64,000 nt of DNA from Branchipolynoe longqiensis (GCA_030323885.1 CM059187.1:131384424-131448423), one strand, 5' to 3'; shown: positions 1 to 11,109, counted from the stretch's first letter. Numbers and translations are program-made. The notes: generated by a model from the sequence alone, not told the origin.

Positions 1-947
1 ATACAGGGATACAGGTGTTAATAAGCAGGGGATGAGTCATTCCCTTCGAATGAAATGAAATCCCAACATTGCGACGAATGCACTACACAATCAGGCCAAA
101 TGACTTTGACTATGGAACAACCCACCTGGTTTATGCCTGTGTTACAAATGATGTGGTCGCCATACAGTGGTGTGGTCTGCGGTGTGTATTGGCGTCCATG
201 GAACTGTTACGGCGTTGAGGTCTCCAGTTTATCTATTCACAAAATGTGCGGTCACCGCAATGCATAGGACACCCACTGTACAGTGCCTTATGTTATTTTG
301 TGTGTCACGGCACAATCACAGATAAGACCGCTTAATGCATTTTTGTATTCACAATTTCTATCCATTATTGCACAAACATACTATTCTGTTAAGAATAGAA
401 AATGGTGTGATTGCAGTGGGATTGTGGCCTGTGGCGTTGCAATTTTCCAAAGTTAAGATAACTTCAGCTTTTTAAAAAAGCAATCCCTTACAGCGAGCAA
501 AGAAACATACGGTCACCATACAGCCACCTTATCGCATCGTATGGTCGCTGCACGGTTTTGATGATGTGGTGAATTACGGCCGCCGCAAGCACGCCGCAAG
601 GCATTTATGACCAAGCCATTAGTGGTCGACATGTTTTCCTTGAAGAATAAAGATCAAGGTTCGATCCGCATCCGGTTCAGCTGTTCGGTTATCCATTTGT
701 GTTAGCTTGAACTCATGCGCTATAGCTCGACAAGACCTACGCGTGCTATACCGCGAGGTAGGCGTACTTGATATGCACCAATGCTATACTTTGCTTGGGG
801 GATATTCCCGTCTAGATCACGGGTGTCGTAAGACACACCCTACCATACCTAATAGCACAGCGGATGCACAAGTGGATTACAACTATAATATATGCAGGTG
901 AGATGACGCAGCTTGATGGAAAGGGTGATATATACCTTAGCACCATT
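1..947. other. Unique AT-rich DNA, nothing recognised
   Basis: Mixed-composition sequence with no open frame above about 70 codons and no similarity to the repeat families defined elsewhere in the window. I see no promoter, RNA gene or simple repeat. Confidence 0.5.
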
Positions 948-1115
948 TAAAGTCATATCAGGATGGGATCCACATTAATACAGTGCTCAATGTATGTTTA
1001 CTTCAGAACGACCAGTGGTATTCTTTCTTCGGGGATATTCCAGTATGGCTGCATAGTGCTGACCCAGTGGGATACCCATTTCATTGGTGATGTGGCCGAA
1101 TATCTCACCTCGTGC
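948..1115 (-). mobile_element. SINE-A, degenerate copy with internal insertion
   Basis: The left part matches the SINE-A 3' signature (GTCATATCAGGATGGG). The right part matches the body block running from TAGTGCTG through CCAGTGGGA to the GATATCCCAC-like segment. Extra sequence of some tens of bases separates the two blocks, so this is an old and rearranged copy. Confidence 0.45.
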
Positions 1116-1999
1116 GATTAGCATGATATTAAACTAATCTATTCTTCCTAAAAACTAGTAATTATGACAATAGCAATAACAAGATAATACCATTTCATTA
1201 TAATATACTCGTACGTGCCATAATTTATTCATTGAATAACATCTTTTGTCAGCGCAGTGGCACTGGGCTTATGGCCACGTGACTATACAGTGATTTACAA
1301 TATATATATATATATATATATATATGTGGGTGTGCAATGTGATATTGTCATCAGCAGCTAGTCCATATCAACCGATATGATAACGCTATTCATTTCAAGA
1401 CTTACCTATGGTATATTTTGAAAGTTCACATATGAGATAGCAATTATATGCTGTAGTATACATTAACAAAAGGCTAAAGGTAGGAATGATTGAGGCGTAC
1501 AAATGGCAGAATCTGTTAAGGGAATCTATGTAAGTGTAGTTTGAAGTTGGGCATGATGGGGCGGGTAGTGGGAATTGGAATGTGTGGGGCAAAATATGTA
1601 TATCTGAGTATTGATTACAACATTAAGGTGTGGAGTGGTTTGGTTATAGTTTCACTTCATGGCTTTGACTTGGTTTATTGTCATATATGTTGTTGCGGAT
1701 GGGGGGGGGGGGTTAAGGTTTCGAGATGCAATAGTAGTAGAATGGTCGGTTTATACTATTAGATGGAGTGTTTTTTAGGGATATAGTTTGTAGATGCAAT
1801 TGTAGTAGAAGGGTTTGTTTATTCTGTTAGATGGAGTGTGTTAGATGGATGTCTTTATAAGCCTAAGACCTAGGATGTGTTTTTGACTATTTGAAGTAGT
1901 TCGGGAATTGAAGTAGGTTGTTACTAATGTGTTATGCAGCACCAATGCCACCCCACATTGTGATAGTCACGTGATAATCGGACTATGCTAAGTTTGATT
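1116..1999. other. Unique DNA with a (TA)n tract and short G-run
   Basis: Contains a (TA)n microsatellite around 1298-1325 and a run of about 12 G near 1701-1712. No gene or RNA is visible. A TCGGACTATGC segment near 1979 resembles the terminus of MITE-K and may be a remnant. Confidence 0.5.
1712..1856. repeat. Two-copy 68-bp tandem duplication
   Basis: The segment around GATGCAATAGTAGTAGAA at 1725 recurs at 1793 as GATGCAATTGTAGTAGAA. Each is followed by a similar TTATTCTGTTAGATGGAGTG-type block. The period is 68 bp and the copies are moderately diverged. Confidence 0.65.
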
Positions 2000-2101
2000 G
2001 TTGCTTGAATTTTTACATCTTGGCAAGATCTACGGTCATATCAGGGGCAGATACCGACTTGTGACAACAAACATTCATGGCGAGTTTGTGGTGCTGCCCA
2101 C
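2000..2101 (-). mobile_element. SINE-A 3' fragment
   Basis: Shows the SINE-A tail block in order: TTTTACATCTTGGCAAGATCT, GGTCATATCAGG, ACCGACTTGTGACA, then CATGGCGAGTTTGTGGTGCTGCCC. The tRNA-derived head is absent, so only the 3' third of the element remains. Confidence 0.7.
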
Positions 2102-2553
2102 CTAGAAGTCTGAACCGTACACACCATAAACGGATACCCCAGTAAAGAAAACATGAATAGACAGTGTTGCTGTGATAGATCCGAAGCCTGCTTCATAGTT
2201 TATATAAATGGAAGCAGGTATTTTTATATCAGGCGAGTGAACGAGCAATGCCTGAAAATGAACGAGTAATCGCCTGATAAATACTAAATAAATCATGAAA
2301 ACCCATTTGTAATAAGAGTTAAGAAAAAGCCCGCTTATAAAGCAATGACACATGATAACGAGAAAATGTGCAGCAGCCTTGAGCAATCTTCTTACAGTGC
2401 ATCACATTGAACACTCCTATGCAGCTTATTTAATATACCAGATAATAAATAGTTACACATGGCCTACCGTATATCCGCTAATTATATATGAATTATCAAA
2501 TGCATCAATCAAAGGGGTCCAACTAGTTGGAAAACAGGGGCTAGCAGAATGAG
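2102..2553. other. Unique AT-rich DNA, nothing recognised
   Basis: A 94-codon open frame exists on the minus strand and overlaps a shorter plus-strand frame. Neither shows a domain or compositional bias that suggests a gene. Confidence 0.45.
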
Positions 2554-2800
2554 GTTTGTTTGTTGGTTGTTGTTTTACGTCCTAGCATTATCTAAGGTCA
2601 TATCAGGACGGGTACTGACATGTGACAGTCACACTCATATCAACTTTATAGTGCTGCTCCACTGAGATACAAGGCCATTGGCATCATGGCCCGATATCCC
2701 ACACAGTCACACTACCCTGACACTGTGCTAACCAGTCCTTGCCCTATCCTATTAAAGCCGAGCGCCAGGTGAGCTAGTGACAATTGCACATGTTGGAATA
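2554..2800 (-). mobile_element. SINE-A, 5'-truncated copy
   Basis: Begins with the GTTTGTTGGTTGTTGTTTTACGTCC tail (read on the plus strand, 3' end at left) and continues through the central body to CCTTGCCCTATCCTATTAA and GAGCGCCAGG. It decays before the tRNA-derived head, so it is truncated at the 5' end as expected for a retroposed element. Confidence 0.8.
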
Positions 2801-3399
2801 ACATGGGTAATTCACAGACGGGGACGAGACGGCAACAACATAGATACTCATAACACCCACACCAACCTACGGGACTCGAACCCCAGTTTCGAGCAGTGAC
2901 CCACAGCCCGGTGCTGCCTCCTAGGGGACACCACCCTTACCACCGGCCACCTCTCCGCATTGGACCCACCCAAAACCGACACCGGGCCAACAGACGAGCT
3001 GCTCACCACTCAGCGGCCAAACACCAAACACCAGACAGTCAACCACGCACAAATTTACCCCACCCACCCACACCTTTAGGATGAGGGAATGCGGGTAGGG
3101 TTGTAGGGTTCGTGTACTATACGTTCCGGTCCTCGGCCTCACTCGGCTCTTCGGGTGGGGAAGAGCCCCTATTGTTACCCCGAGAAAACATTTCTGACCT
3201 TAATGAACTTTGACCTGCCACCGGGCAAGATTTAACTGATTGTAACACTATATTGAACTGTTAGCGACCTAGATGATTTTACCTGTACCTCATTGTACCC
3301 AGATTGTTCACATCATTCTTCTCTAGCCTGTAACTAGACACTTAATGACTAAATAAAATGCCGATATAAACCAGTTGAGTCTCCGCCTTAGTGAATTAT
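2801..3399. other. Intergenic DNA with a tRNA B-box-like fragment
   Basis: Read on the minus strand, 2870-2884 contains GGGGTTCGAGTCCCG, a good match to a Pol III B box. No matching A box lies nearby, so this is probably a decayed tRNA-derived repeat and not a tRNA gene. The interval then becomes C-rich (2890-3080). 3170-3390 ends in an AATAAA-containing segment that vaguely recalls an LTR, but no second LTR is present. Confidence 0.35.
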
Positions 3400-3440
3400 T
3401 AATTTTCATCAAAGTCATTGGTTTGACTCGGTTCGGTTGT
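3400..3440 (-). mobile_element. SINE-A fragment (head/body junction)
   Basis: The block AAGTCATTGGTTTGACTCGG matches the invariant junction next to the tRNA-like head in other SINE-A copies. Only about 40 bp is recognisable. Confidence 0.5.
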
Positions 3441-3444
3441 CAAT

Positions 3445-3515
3445 AACATAGTACGAAGCTGTAGCGATAACATAGTATGAACCGGGATACTGTAGCGATA
3501 ACATAGTACGAAGCT
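3445..3515. repeat. Three-copy short tandem repeat
   Basis: AACATAGTACGAAGCTGTAGCGAT-like units recur three times with slight length variation (AACATAGTACGAAGC, AACATAGTATGAACC, AACATAGTACGAAGC). Confidence 0.65.
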
Positions 3516-4046
3516 AGAAAGTTGAGGCTGAAATTACAATGCGAGGAGTCTTTAACAAATGTACTGCGTAGATTAGATTGTTACTGATAGGTACAGAACA
3601 CATAATTCCAGGCACAAAGCAATTACTTAAACCCTACCCAACAAACTTAGATCACATGAGTAATAGCAGTACCTAACAAGTAGCTACTATATCAGCTAGA
3701 ATAACTAATTATTGATACTGTCTGTGTAATTAGCATATCTCACGGACTGCAAATGGTGACGTCATTGGAGTTGTCCTAGAAGCCATCGCAGAAGATTTCA
3801 TCAACCTGCGGACATCCGAAAGAGTAAATCTACCCACGCGTAAGCACACCCCCAAGCAGGAAGCTGACACTAACTGGCTGCCTAAAACAGATGCATTACC
3901 TAAGAAAATATACCGAGCTAATCTAGTCAAAGCACTCCAAGCCAGCTAGACTACCACTATTAGTTGTGTGCATATTCGTGCGATAATATGATGTTATATA
4001 ATGCAATAATTGGAGTGGGTTATATAATGCGCTAGGCCTATCATAC
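3516..4046. other. Unique AT-rich DNA, nothing recognised
   Basis: No repeat family, gene or RNA was identified. The only open frame above 60 codons (minus strand near 3730-3930) has no recognisable features. Confidence 0.45.
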
Positions 4047-4324
4047 TTAAAGTTGCATCTTCCGATGAGATAAATATATTAGGTTGATCACGATAATTTA
4101 CATTATTTTAATTGGAAGCAACTTTTATTTTAAATGGTTAATTATTTTGGTAATTTGAAGTTAAAACGTGCAAACTAATTGTAGGCAAGCATGCCAATCC
4201 TCTGATAGCATAGGCTTCTGCAGTAACAGGTTACGTTCAATTGCCTCAGTATAATGTCGAATCAAATCTATATCATTTGTTTGGTTTTGGAAATTTGATG
4301 GTTTATCGGACTAGACGGCTTTAA
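4047..4324. mobile_element. MITE-K copy 1, TTAA-flanked
   Basis: Non-autonomous DNA element without coding capacity. TTAA at 4047-4050 is followed by AGTTGCATCTTCCGATGAG. The right end is the inverted form, TCGGACTAGACGGCT, followed by TTAA at 4321-4324. The internal part shares GCATAGGCTTCTGCAGTAAC and TTTTGGAAATTTGAT with copies at 42.5 and 7.9 kb. TTAA at both borders is the classic piggyBac target, which I infer as the mobilising superfamily. Confidence 0.75.
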
Positions 4325-4365
4325 TAATGCAATAATGGGATGATCACATAAATATATACCTTTTC

Positions 4366-4530
4366 TATGGAGCTGTTAACCACAATATGTTTTCTTGCCA
4401 CTGCCATCAGAGGGTGGCTTAGTAGTGGAAATACTCTATAACATCCTTTCCACTGAGGATGTAGTAGACTGAGCTGTTATCCACAACAGTAGTTCTTGCC
4501 ACATTCATCAGAGGGCCTGTCGATGGTGGA
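4366..4530. repeat. Minisatellite with CTCF-like core, locus 1
   Basis: Two units of about 101 bp, each reading GAGCTGTTA-CCACAA, TTCTTGCCA, then CATCAGAGGG. The core at 4404-4417 (CCATCAGAGGGTGG) resembles the CTCF consensus. The same unit occurs in three copies at 50.8 kb. Confidence 0.7.
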
Positions 4531-4825
4531 AATAATGTATGTCTGTGCATGACCAGAAGAAATGCCACATCACCAAAACAATGGCGGCTAATTAATCACA
4601 TCACCTACAGGTAGCAACCGACCGCATCCTACGAGGCAAGTAATACTCTAACATTTAGATTCAATATGCATGTCAGCGGTATGACGCATAGGAGTTTGTA
4701 TTCAGTTGCCATACATATTGTTACATGAACCTACTCTATTTGCCGCTCAAGCATCAAGATGAAAAATTGGACCCGGTTCCGGACATATGAGATTATGTTA
4801 ATAGATCTACAAAACATTCATCTAA
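4531..4825. other. Unique DNA, nothing recognised
   Basis: No repeats, RNA genes or coding potential were seen. Confidence 0.4.
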
Positions 4826-4885
4826 GGTATCCTGATATGACATTAGATGTTGCCAGGACGTAAAGCTCCAACAACTACCCTACAT
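4826..4885 (+). mobile_element. SINE-A 3'-end fragment
   Basis: Contains TATCCTGATATGACATTAG, ATGTTGCCAGGACGTAAA and CTCCAACAAC, which are the terminal 55 bp or so of SINE-A in forward orientation. The rest of the element is missing. Confidence 0.75.
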
Positions 4886-5939
4886 TAATTTCCTTTTTAT
4901 TTGCATGTGCATGAACACATCCGCGACACTTTTGTGAACATGAAATCTTAGCCTAAAGCTGTCTAGTACTGAAGTTGTATAATAATATTATCATGCCATA
5001 ATGCACCTCTGTATGAAGATAAACCTGAACCCACCCCTGCCTACCCGCTACCACTAGCACCAACAGGTTTCTTTCACAAGGCATACACATTGTCCCTTAC
5101 ATTCGCAACAAATTTGGGGATCCCTTTCCCACCATCAGAGATCCTATTTTAAGTTGCCGTTACAAAACCAACTATGGTTGAAAGAGAAACGCTTCAGTGC
5201 TGATAACACTGCTACCTAGATCACTAGAAAATAATGTACATTACTAAAATAATCCACACACAAATAAAGATACTAAACCACACCCAGAGACCATGCCCAG
5301 TAGGCGGCCAAAACAGAAAGTATATTGCGGGGGCTGAACAACCTTTGTATGAGTGGCAGGACATAAAAGGCATCAACCCCCGAAATGATTAATGAGGCTG
5401 TTGTAGATTATACCCTGACGTAATTAGTATCTGGGGTAGAAGGAGACAGAGAGTAGGGAGAGAGAGGCCATTGAATTCCATGATGGAGCTCCATCGTGCA
5501 GTTATGTAAATCGACCGCCTTTAATAGTGCCATGGTCCATTAATGGATGGACATATCTATGCAGCGTATTAAAGCGTGGCTCATCGAGGAATGGGTAATT
5601 AAGCCCTGCTCACCAAGCAAGTTCAGGAATATGCCGCCTCTTCATAGACTCACATATCACAGCGAAAACCTTCCCTCCACCCGCCTGTCTTATGTATATA
5701 AGAGGAAGTGCATATATGTACACTGATATATATATATATATGTTGCTTCGCTGCTATATATATACATATGTATATCACAACCGTGTTCATATTGAGATAA
5801 TGAATTATATAACATATATAAATATGTATGTGCAAAGTATTTCTGTTTAGACATTTATTGGTAACGCATCGGTTTTGAAGTACTGGTAGTCCACCAGCAT
5901 TTCTGAAAAGTTATGGAAGCACTGTGATCATCACTGTAT
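4886..5939. other. Unique AT-rich DNA with a (TA)-rich tract
   Basis: Mostly unrecognised sequence. A TATATA/ATACATATG tract occupies roughly 5695-5830. No gene was supported. Confidence 0.45.
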
Positions 5940-5944
5940 GTGCA

Positions 5945-6000
5945 ATAAACTGATTGATTGAGTGGTTGATCCTCGATGGTTTAGCGCCATCTCAAGTACA
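5945..6000. repeat. Repeat E fragment (TTGA-rich)
   Basis: TGATTGATTGAGTGGTTGATCC-like sequence followed by GATGGTTTAGCGCCATC resembles the start of a dispersed repeat at 19.0 and 53.9 kb, where (TTGA)n precedes GGTTTAGCACTGTGTCGGCAGC. Only the beginning is present here. Confidence 0.35.
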
Positions 6001-6607
6001 CTGGCCATATGTATTAGTGAGGAAAGTTAATGGACTAAACTATACAGGGACATCTGAAATTGTTAGATGCGTGTTAAACGACCAGAGAAAAGTATCTCAG
6101 ATGCAATGTCGAAGTGGTTACAGTTGTGTCAAATGACAGAAAGATTTTACTCACCAAACATTCCTCAAATAACATAAGGTGATGCAGTCCAGTTATACTT
6201 AGGCATTCTTAAATTTGTTGACGAGGACATGTCTGTTAGTTATATTAAAATATTGTTGGTGTAGGATCATGAAGTCCACACATTCAAACCGAGTGTGTCT
6301 GAGTGTCAGTGGACATCGGCACCCAATTCACTCAGAGTGGGATGCTGGAGGGTTTTTGCATGAGTAACTAAACAGTCCTTGGTGGCATTGAGTAAGGCCT
6401 AATTGGTCCTACCAATACAAAACACGGGTGTGTGCGGAACCAACTGGTCAACATTAGTGTGTTAAATTAGGTCAGTTCTAAAATTGAGTGTAATGAATAC
6501 AAAAGAGGCTTTTCCATATATTTCCTGAAAGCAGGCATTTCAGTGCAGGCCTGGCCAGTGTATATATTGTACATATACGATTTTAGTAGCAAAATGGCAT
6601 ATTCTCT
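6001..6607. other. Unique DNA, nothing recognised
   Basis: Short open frames only. No repeat similarity was noticed. Confidence 0.4.
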
Positions 6608-7013
6608 TTTTAGGGCTATTGCAATGCTGCACTGTGGGTGTGTATGCACATGATGTAAAAGAAAAATAATGCATCTGGGGTTTGGTGCGCCCGTCTAAGT
6701 TTGTGTTCTGTTTTGGCCGCCTACTGGACAATGTCTCTGGGTGTGCTATAGTATCATTATTTGTGTGTGTGTGTGTGTATTATTTTAGTACTGTACATTG
6801 TTTTCTATTGATCTAGCTAGTAGTGTTATCAGCGTTTCTCTTTCAACCTTAGTTGGTTCGGTAACGGCAACTTAAGATAGGATCTCTGATGGCAGGAAAG
6901 ATAGATTCTGTTTTTAGGGGTATGGCAATGCTGCACTGTGGGTGTGTATGCATGTGATGTAACATACGAATAATGCATCTGGGGTTGGGTGCGCCCGTCT
7001 AAGTCTGTGTTCA
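6608..7013. repeat. Direct duplication of about 103 bp separated by 200 bp
   Basis: The block at 6608-6710 (TTTTTAGGGCTATTGCAATG, CTGCACTGTGGGTGTGTATG, ATAATGCATCTGGGG, GCGCCCGTCTAAG) recurs at 6911-7013 with few substitutions. The first copy is followed by a (TG)n tract at 6762-6779. The role of the duplication is unknown. Confidence 0.75.
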
Positions 7014-7239
7014 CCAAGCACACACCGCACCGACAGAATTCCTCGTTAATATGCAAGGCCCTGCCGCGGAATATGCACAAGGGTGGAGTCAATTATGAGC
7101 TTTAGCTGGGCGTTTCATGTTGTATTAATTATGGCTGATGTTTAGTGGTTTTATATGCGGTGTGTTTATGCCTGTTAACGCCTCCCATGTTGAACATCTG
7201 GGAGGCTATAAATATTACAATAACATACACAGGTCCTTG

Positions 7240-7345
7240 TTGGACCACATATATATAGGTATATGTATATATGGACATATATGTATATATATATATATGT
7301 ATTTATATGCACTGTGGTGTGAATATATGTGACCAGATTATATAT
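7240..7345. repeat. TA/ATATAC microsatellite
   Basis: Alternating TATATA, ATATGTATATA and ACATATATG units. Any open frame across it is a low-complexity artefact. Confidence 0.8.
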
Positions 7346-7390
7346 TTGGTAAACACTTAAATGGAGTTGGGAAAACACTTCCCTCGTTAT

Positions 7391-7612
7391 GGTTGGTTGT
7401 TGGAGTTTATGTCCTGGCAACATCTAAGGTCATATAAGGACGGGTACTGACTTCTGACAGTGCACACTCATGGTGACTTTATAGTGATGCCCCACTGGGA
7501 AATAAGGCCACTGGCACCACGACCCGATATCCCACTCAGTCGCATTCTCTTGACACTGAGCTAACTAGCAAACGACAAGTATCAATTTTATAAGTCAATG
7601 GTTTGACTCAGC
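7391..7612 (-). mobile_element. SINE-A copy, head lost
   Basis: Runs from the GGTTGGTTGTTGGAG tail through the GGTCATATAAGGACGGG and CCCACTGGGAAAT body blocks to TCAATGGTTTGACTC. It lacks the tRNA-like head, and the segment holding GAGCGCCAGG is also shortened, so it is an internally deleted copy. Confidence 0.8.
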
Positions 7613-7794
7613 GGCCACACTTCCCTAGATATGATACTAGATATGTGACTTAGGTACTACTGCACTTATTTAACATGTATCATAACTTTGTATTGTTGGG
7701 CTTCGCTGTTGTGTTTAGAATGCGGTCAACAAAATATGGCCAGTATTTCGCTATGCAGGCCAAATTAGTTGTATATGTTTTTACTTAGAGTATC

Positions 7795-7970
7795 TCCATA
7801 GTTAACCCTTTAATATAATAGGTACTTCAAGGTCAAATAAAATAGATTACAGCCATCAAATTTAAGTCCACCAGTATCTAAGTAAGATAATGTATAATCA
7901 AATCTAGATCATTTCTTTGGTTTTGGAAATTTGATGCATTATTAAAGCTGCATTATTAAAGCTGTCTATT
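7795..7970. mobile_element. MITE-K remnant (right half)
   Basis: TAATCAAATCTAGATCATTTC, GGTTTTGGAAATTTGATG and ATTATTAAAGCTG correspond to the right half of MITE-K. The terminal 14 bp (GCATTATTAAAGCT) is tandemly duplicated. Confidence 0.5.
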
Positions 7971-8564
7971 CATTGTTCTGCTGATTTGGCTGCCTGCCTA
8001 AAGACATTGAATAAATTGAAAGAAAAACATCAACTTCAACACTCATGTAACAAAGGATTGGCTCAGTCTACAAAACCGAGTATCGATGGACCTATATCTT
8101 AAACCAACCTATTCTCTAAGAGTTATTTCCCCTGCTTAATCAACAAATCTAATTTGTTTAAACAATTAAACCCGATTACCAGATTCTGAAATCTATATGG
8201 TTTTCATATTACAATGTTTCTTGTTAGGGATACACCAATGCCGTCCACAACAACATTTCACTACCAGGTCAAGGTAGTATTGATTGGATAATAGCACCAA
8301 ACCTGAGACAAGATCCATATTGTGACATAGTCATTTACTCTCCGATAGATCCGACTACCAGCAGTGTGTCATGTGTTGACAGTGTACATATATTGCCCTG
8401 TTTGATCCTCTCTCCGCTTGCCTGTCACAGTCCTTACATTAAAGTCCATCATGCCATACCACAGAAGCAGGTCACGCTCCCTGATAGAGTGTCTGTCTGA
8501 CAGACAAGACGATCACCTTGCTCCACCCAAAGGGCGTTCCCTTATGGAAGTGTATGTTCCTAAT
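7971..8564. other. Unique DNA, nothing recognised
   Basis: No repeat or gene was recognised up to the group V element boundary at 8565. Confidence 0.4.
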
Positions 8565-9230
8565 GGCCCTGTCACACTACGACGTAATGACGTCAGCGTA
8601 GGGAGAACGTGAAGAACATTGAACTTCTCGGCGTAGTATGCAAATTTGGGCCCAAGTTGAACGTGGATGCAGCGTAATGGACGAGATCGTAACGTCGGTA
8701 ATGCGTAGTGATACTGTCATTCAACGAGAGAGGTCAACTTCCTTACGTTCACGGAACGCTATGAACGTTATTCCATCGCCAGAAGAACACTACATGACGT
8801 TAGATACGTCATGAGACGTTGAATGCACGTTCTCCTGACGTTCTCCTGACGTTCTCCGGTCGTTCTCCTGACGTTCCCATTACGCCACGTGGCCATTTGC
8901 ACTCAGTTTAATGTGGGTCAACGTAGTGGAACGTAGTTGAACGTAGTGACTAACGTTTTAATAACGTCGGTTTAACGTCATTGATGTTCACCGAACGTGT
9001 ACAGAACGTACGGCGAATGTAAACCCTTACGTTCGCGTCACGTCAAAAGTTTTGAACGGGTTCAAAACCATGACGCACGCTGACGTAACATGACGTAACA
9101 TGACGTAGCTCGACGTCAGTCTAACGTCAGTATGACGTCATAATAACGTAACCCAACGTACGACAACGTAATGACAAAATGTGATCACGTCAGGCTTACG
9201 TTAGCTCGTTACGTCGTAGTGTGACAGGGG
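8565..9230. mobile_element. Group V inverted-repeat element V1, packed with ACGT motifs
   Basis: A 666-bp element bounded by GGCCCTGTCACACTACGACG at the left and its complement, CGTCGTAGTGTGACAGGGG, at the right. It has no convincing open frame. By hand I count about 37 ACGT tetramers, against 2-3 expected, in contexts such as TGACGTCA, GAACGTAGTG and TGACGTTCTCC. ACGT also sits directly inside the terminal repeat. Target-site duplication is unclear (TAAT left, TATT right). Non-autonomous DNA transposon is my inference. The superfamily is not identified. Confidence 0.75.
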
Positions 9231-9420
9231 TATTATATGTGGCTTGAAAGCCCGTTGGTGCTAACATGTGTATGCATTACGTTGCCCCAGTAAAATAGTT
9301 GAAGTAGCTCTTGTTTGGCTATATGTTTAGCCTATGAAATTCTTACATTATCGCCCAGTTGGAGTTTTTTTGTATTACAATAGTTGATTAAGTAGGGTAA
9401 ATTTCAATCGCGGACAATTG
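9231..9420. other. Short unique spacer
   Basis: Nothing recognised. Confidence 0.4.
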
Positions 9421-9560
9421 GTCTTCCTCATTCCACTCCTTGCCCAATCCTGGTACTGCCAGGCACCAGGATAGGTATTTGACGAGTACAAATGTTTATA
9501 TCATCGGTTTGACTCGGTATGAGTTCGCAACCGGGGGTTCAAATCCCATGACCGACCAGA
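9421..9560 (-). mobile_element. SINE-A, very degenerate head region
   Basis: CACTCCTTGCCCAATCCT, GCCAGGCACCAGGATAGG and ATCGGTTTGACTCGG keep the order seen in the SINE-A 5' half. The divergence is high, so this call is tentative. Confidence 0.4.
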
Positions 9561-9709
9561 ATAGGTGGCGGATGCTCAACTCATTAGGCCATCGCGTCGG
9601 GTTGTGGTTGCAAGTAGCTAGTGGTATGCTGGTAATGGATATGTTCCATCCCGGATTCCACCATTAACACCCAAAGTAAAATTACCCTGCTACTACATTT
9701 GCAGTTGAT

Positions 9710-10136
9710 AGTGCTGGAAAGATTTACCCTCTAGAGTTTTGTCATTATCACACAATTCATGAATCTCCGTAATATTATAATTTCACTGCCTAATTTTGTA
9801 CCTGTGGTATATATTACCACTCTACAGTTCTTTCTGTATTATGCATGTAAGTACTGTAGTAGAACACTGCATGCAATAGCCTGTGTTGAACTAGTGACAA
9901 CTATTTAGTCTCTAGAGCTTTTCATTATCACACAAGTCATGAATTCCGTAATAGTATCGTTGTTGTAGTTGATGTTGAATTTGTGACAAATATTTGCCTT
10001 CAAAAGGTTGTCATTATCAAATAATGTGGTTACTCCCGTAATACTGTGTTCGTAGTACCTAGTGTTGAACCTGTTATAAATATGTACCCTCTAGAGTTTT
10101 TAATTATCACAAAATTCATGACTGCCCTAGTAACTA
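9710..10136. repeat. Degenerate tandem array (about 80-180 bp units)
   Basis: Four copies of a block reading GTGACAAATATTTACC, CTCTAGAGTTTTGTCATTA, TCACACAATTCATGA, then CGTAATA occur near 9715, 9893, 9970 and 10063. A fifth partial unit (GGTGATAAATATTTACTCTC) follows the MITE-P insertion, at about 10650. Confidence 0.7.
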
Positions 10137-10624
10137 TATAGCCGTGTTCACACGGGAAAAGTTTACGTCAATTTATACAAGGCGGATAATATGAACCGAT
10201 TTAGTGTCGGAAATCGATATCGACGTCGGTACGAGAGAGTGTGGGTTCGACCTAGATATGTATAGACTGAATCATATTGTTTTGGAAGGGTCAACACTTC
10301 TGCTGGGCAGTGAAAACCTAAAAATAAATGATGAAAAGAATATATGTGCACCTCTAGCAGGTTCATAGATCAAATTATATTATATAGTGTGACGTGCTTA
10401 ATCTGCCTCAAGTAAGTCGGTTGCGTTCACACAGGCGATATAAGTCGCATCATAAAAGTTTGTTCATATAAACCACCTACTTAGGTGGTTTATAAAATCC
10501 GACTTATATGAGTCGATTCAGGCTTAAACCGCCTCAGCCGCGCGTTTACACACCAAATGTGAGCCGAACTATACAAGTCGATTTTTATGATTCGAAATAA
10601 CTGCCCCGTGTGAACACGGCTTAT
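10137..10624. mobile_element. MITE-P copy 1, inserted in the tandem array
   Basis: The element body is 10141-10620 (480 bp), with GCCGTGTTCACACGGG at the left and CCCCGTGTGAACACGGC at the right. Its flanks TATA and TTAT look like decayed TTAA. Internally it carries further TTCACAC echoes and a CCACCTACTTAGGTGG palindrome. It shares GTTTTGGAAGGGTCAACACT and GGTTCATAGATCAAAT-type blocks with copies 2 and 3. There is no coding capacity. The TTAA-type target suggests piggyBac mobilisation. Confidence 0.8.
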
Positions 10625-10888
10625 GTTCCCACTAGATATCCCTGGACTGGTGATAAATATTTACTCTCGGCAATATTCAATAACTGCCCTCGTACCACAT
10701 ATTCCAGGAGACACCAAGCAAACAACAGCAGATTAAACATTAATTGCTGCACATGACAAAACTGAACAGAACGTCCTCACCACATGTAATGAGTAGGCCC
10801 GGTGGTGGAGTCTCCGATTTGGTCTGATCATACAGCTCAAACACTGTAATCTAATCTTATCTAGTACTATCTTCTGTTCTTGACCAAT
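10625..10888. other. End of tandem array and unique DNA
   Basis: The first 60 bases resume the tandem array interrupted by MITE-P. The remainder is unrecognised. Confidence 0.45.
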
Positions 10889-11109
10889 TGAAGAGTTCAT
10901 GTGCAAAACCACGTAAACGCGAATCCAAAAATGTAATTCAAATAACAGATACCTTTTATTTTAATTCTCACTAACTCCACTATTCTTGTGATGACATGAG
11001 TATGGAGGAATGGCCAAGTTTTGTAAACAAGTTTTGAAGGCTTGATTCCTATATGTATCCTAAGTTTTGGATTGGCGTTGACAGGGTTTTTTTGTATCTG
11101 AACTCTTCA
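10889..11109. mobile_element. MITE-F copy 1
   Basis: Starts TGAAGAGTTCATGTGCAAAA, then CCACGTAAACGCGAATCCAA. It ends with the inverted counterpart, TTTTGGATTGGCGTTGACAG, then TGAACTCTTCA-type sequence. The terminal repeats are about 45 bp. The internal block TTCTCACTAACTCCACTATTC is shared with copies at 28.5 and 62.2 kb. No open frame. Confidence 0.75.

Noticed and set aside
2870..2884. tRNA gene on the minus strand
   Set aside because: Only a B-box match. No A box and no cloverleaf.
3170..3420. Solo LTR
   Set aside because: An AATAAA and a vaguely LTR-like layout, but no TG...CA ends with target duplication and no second copy in the window.
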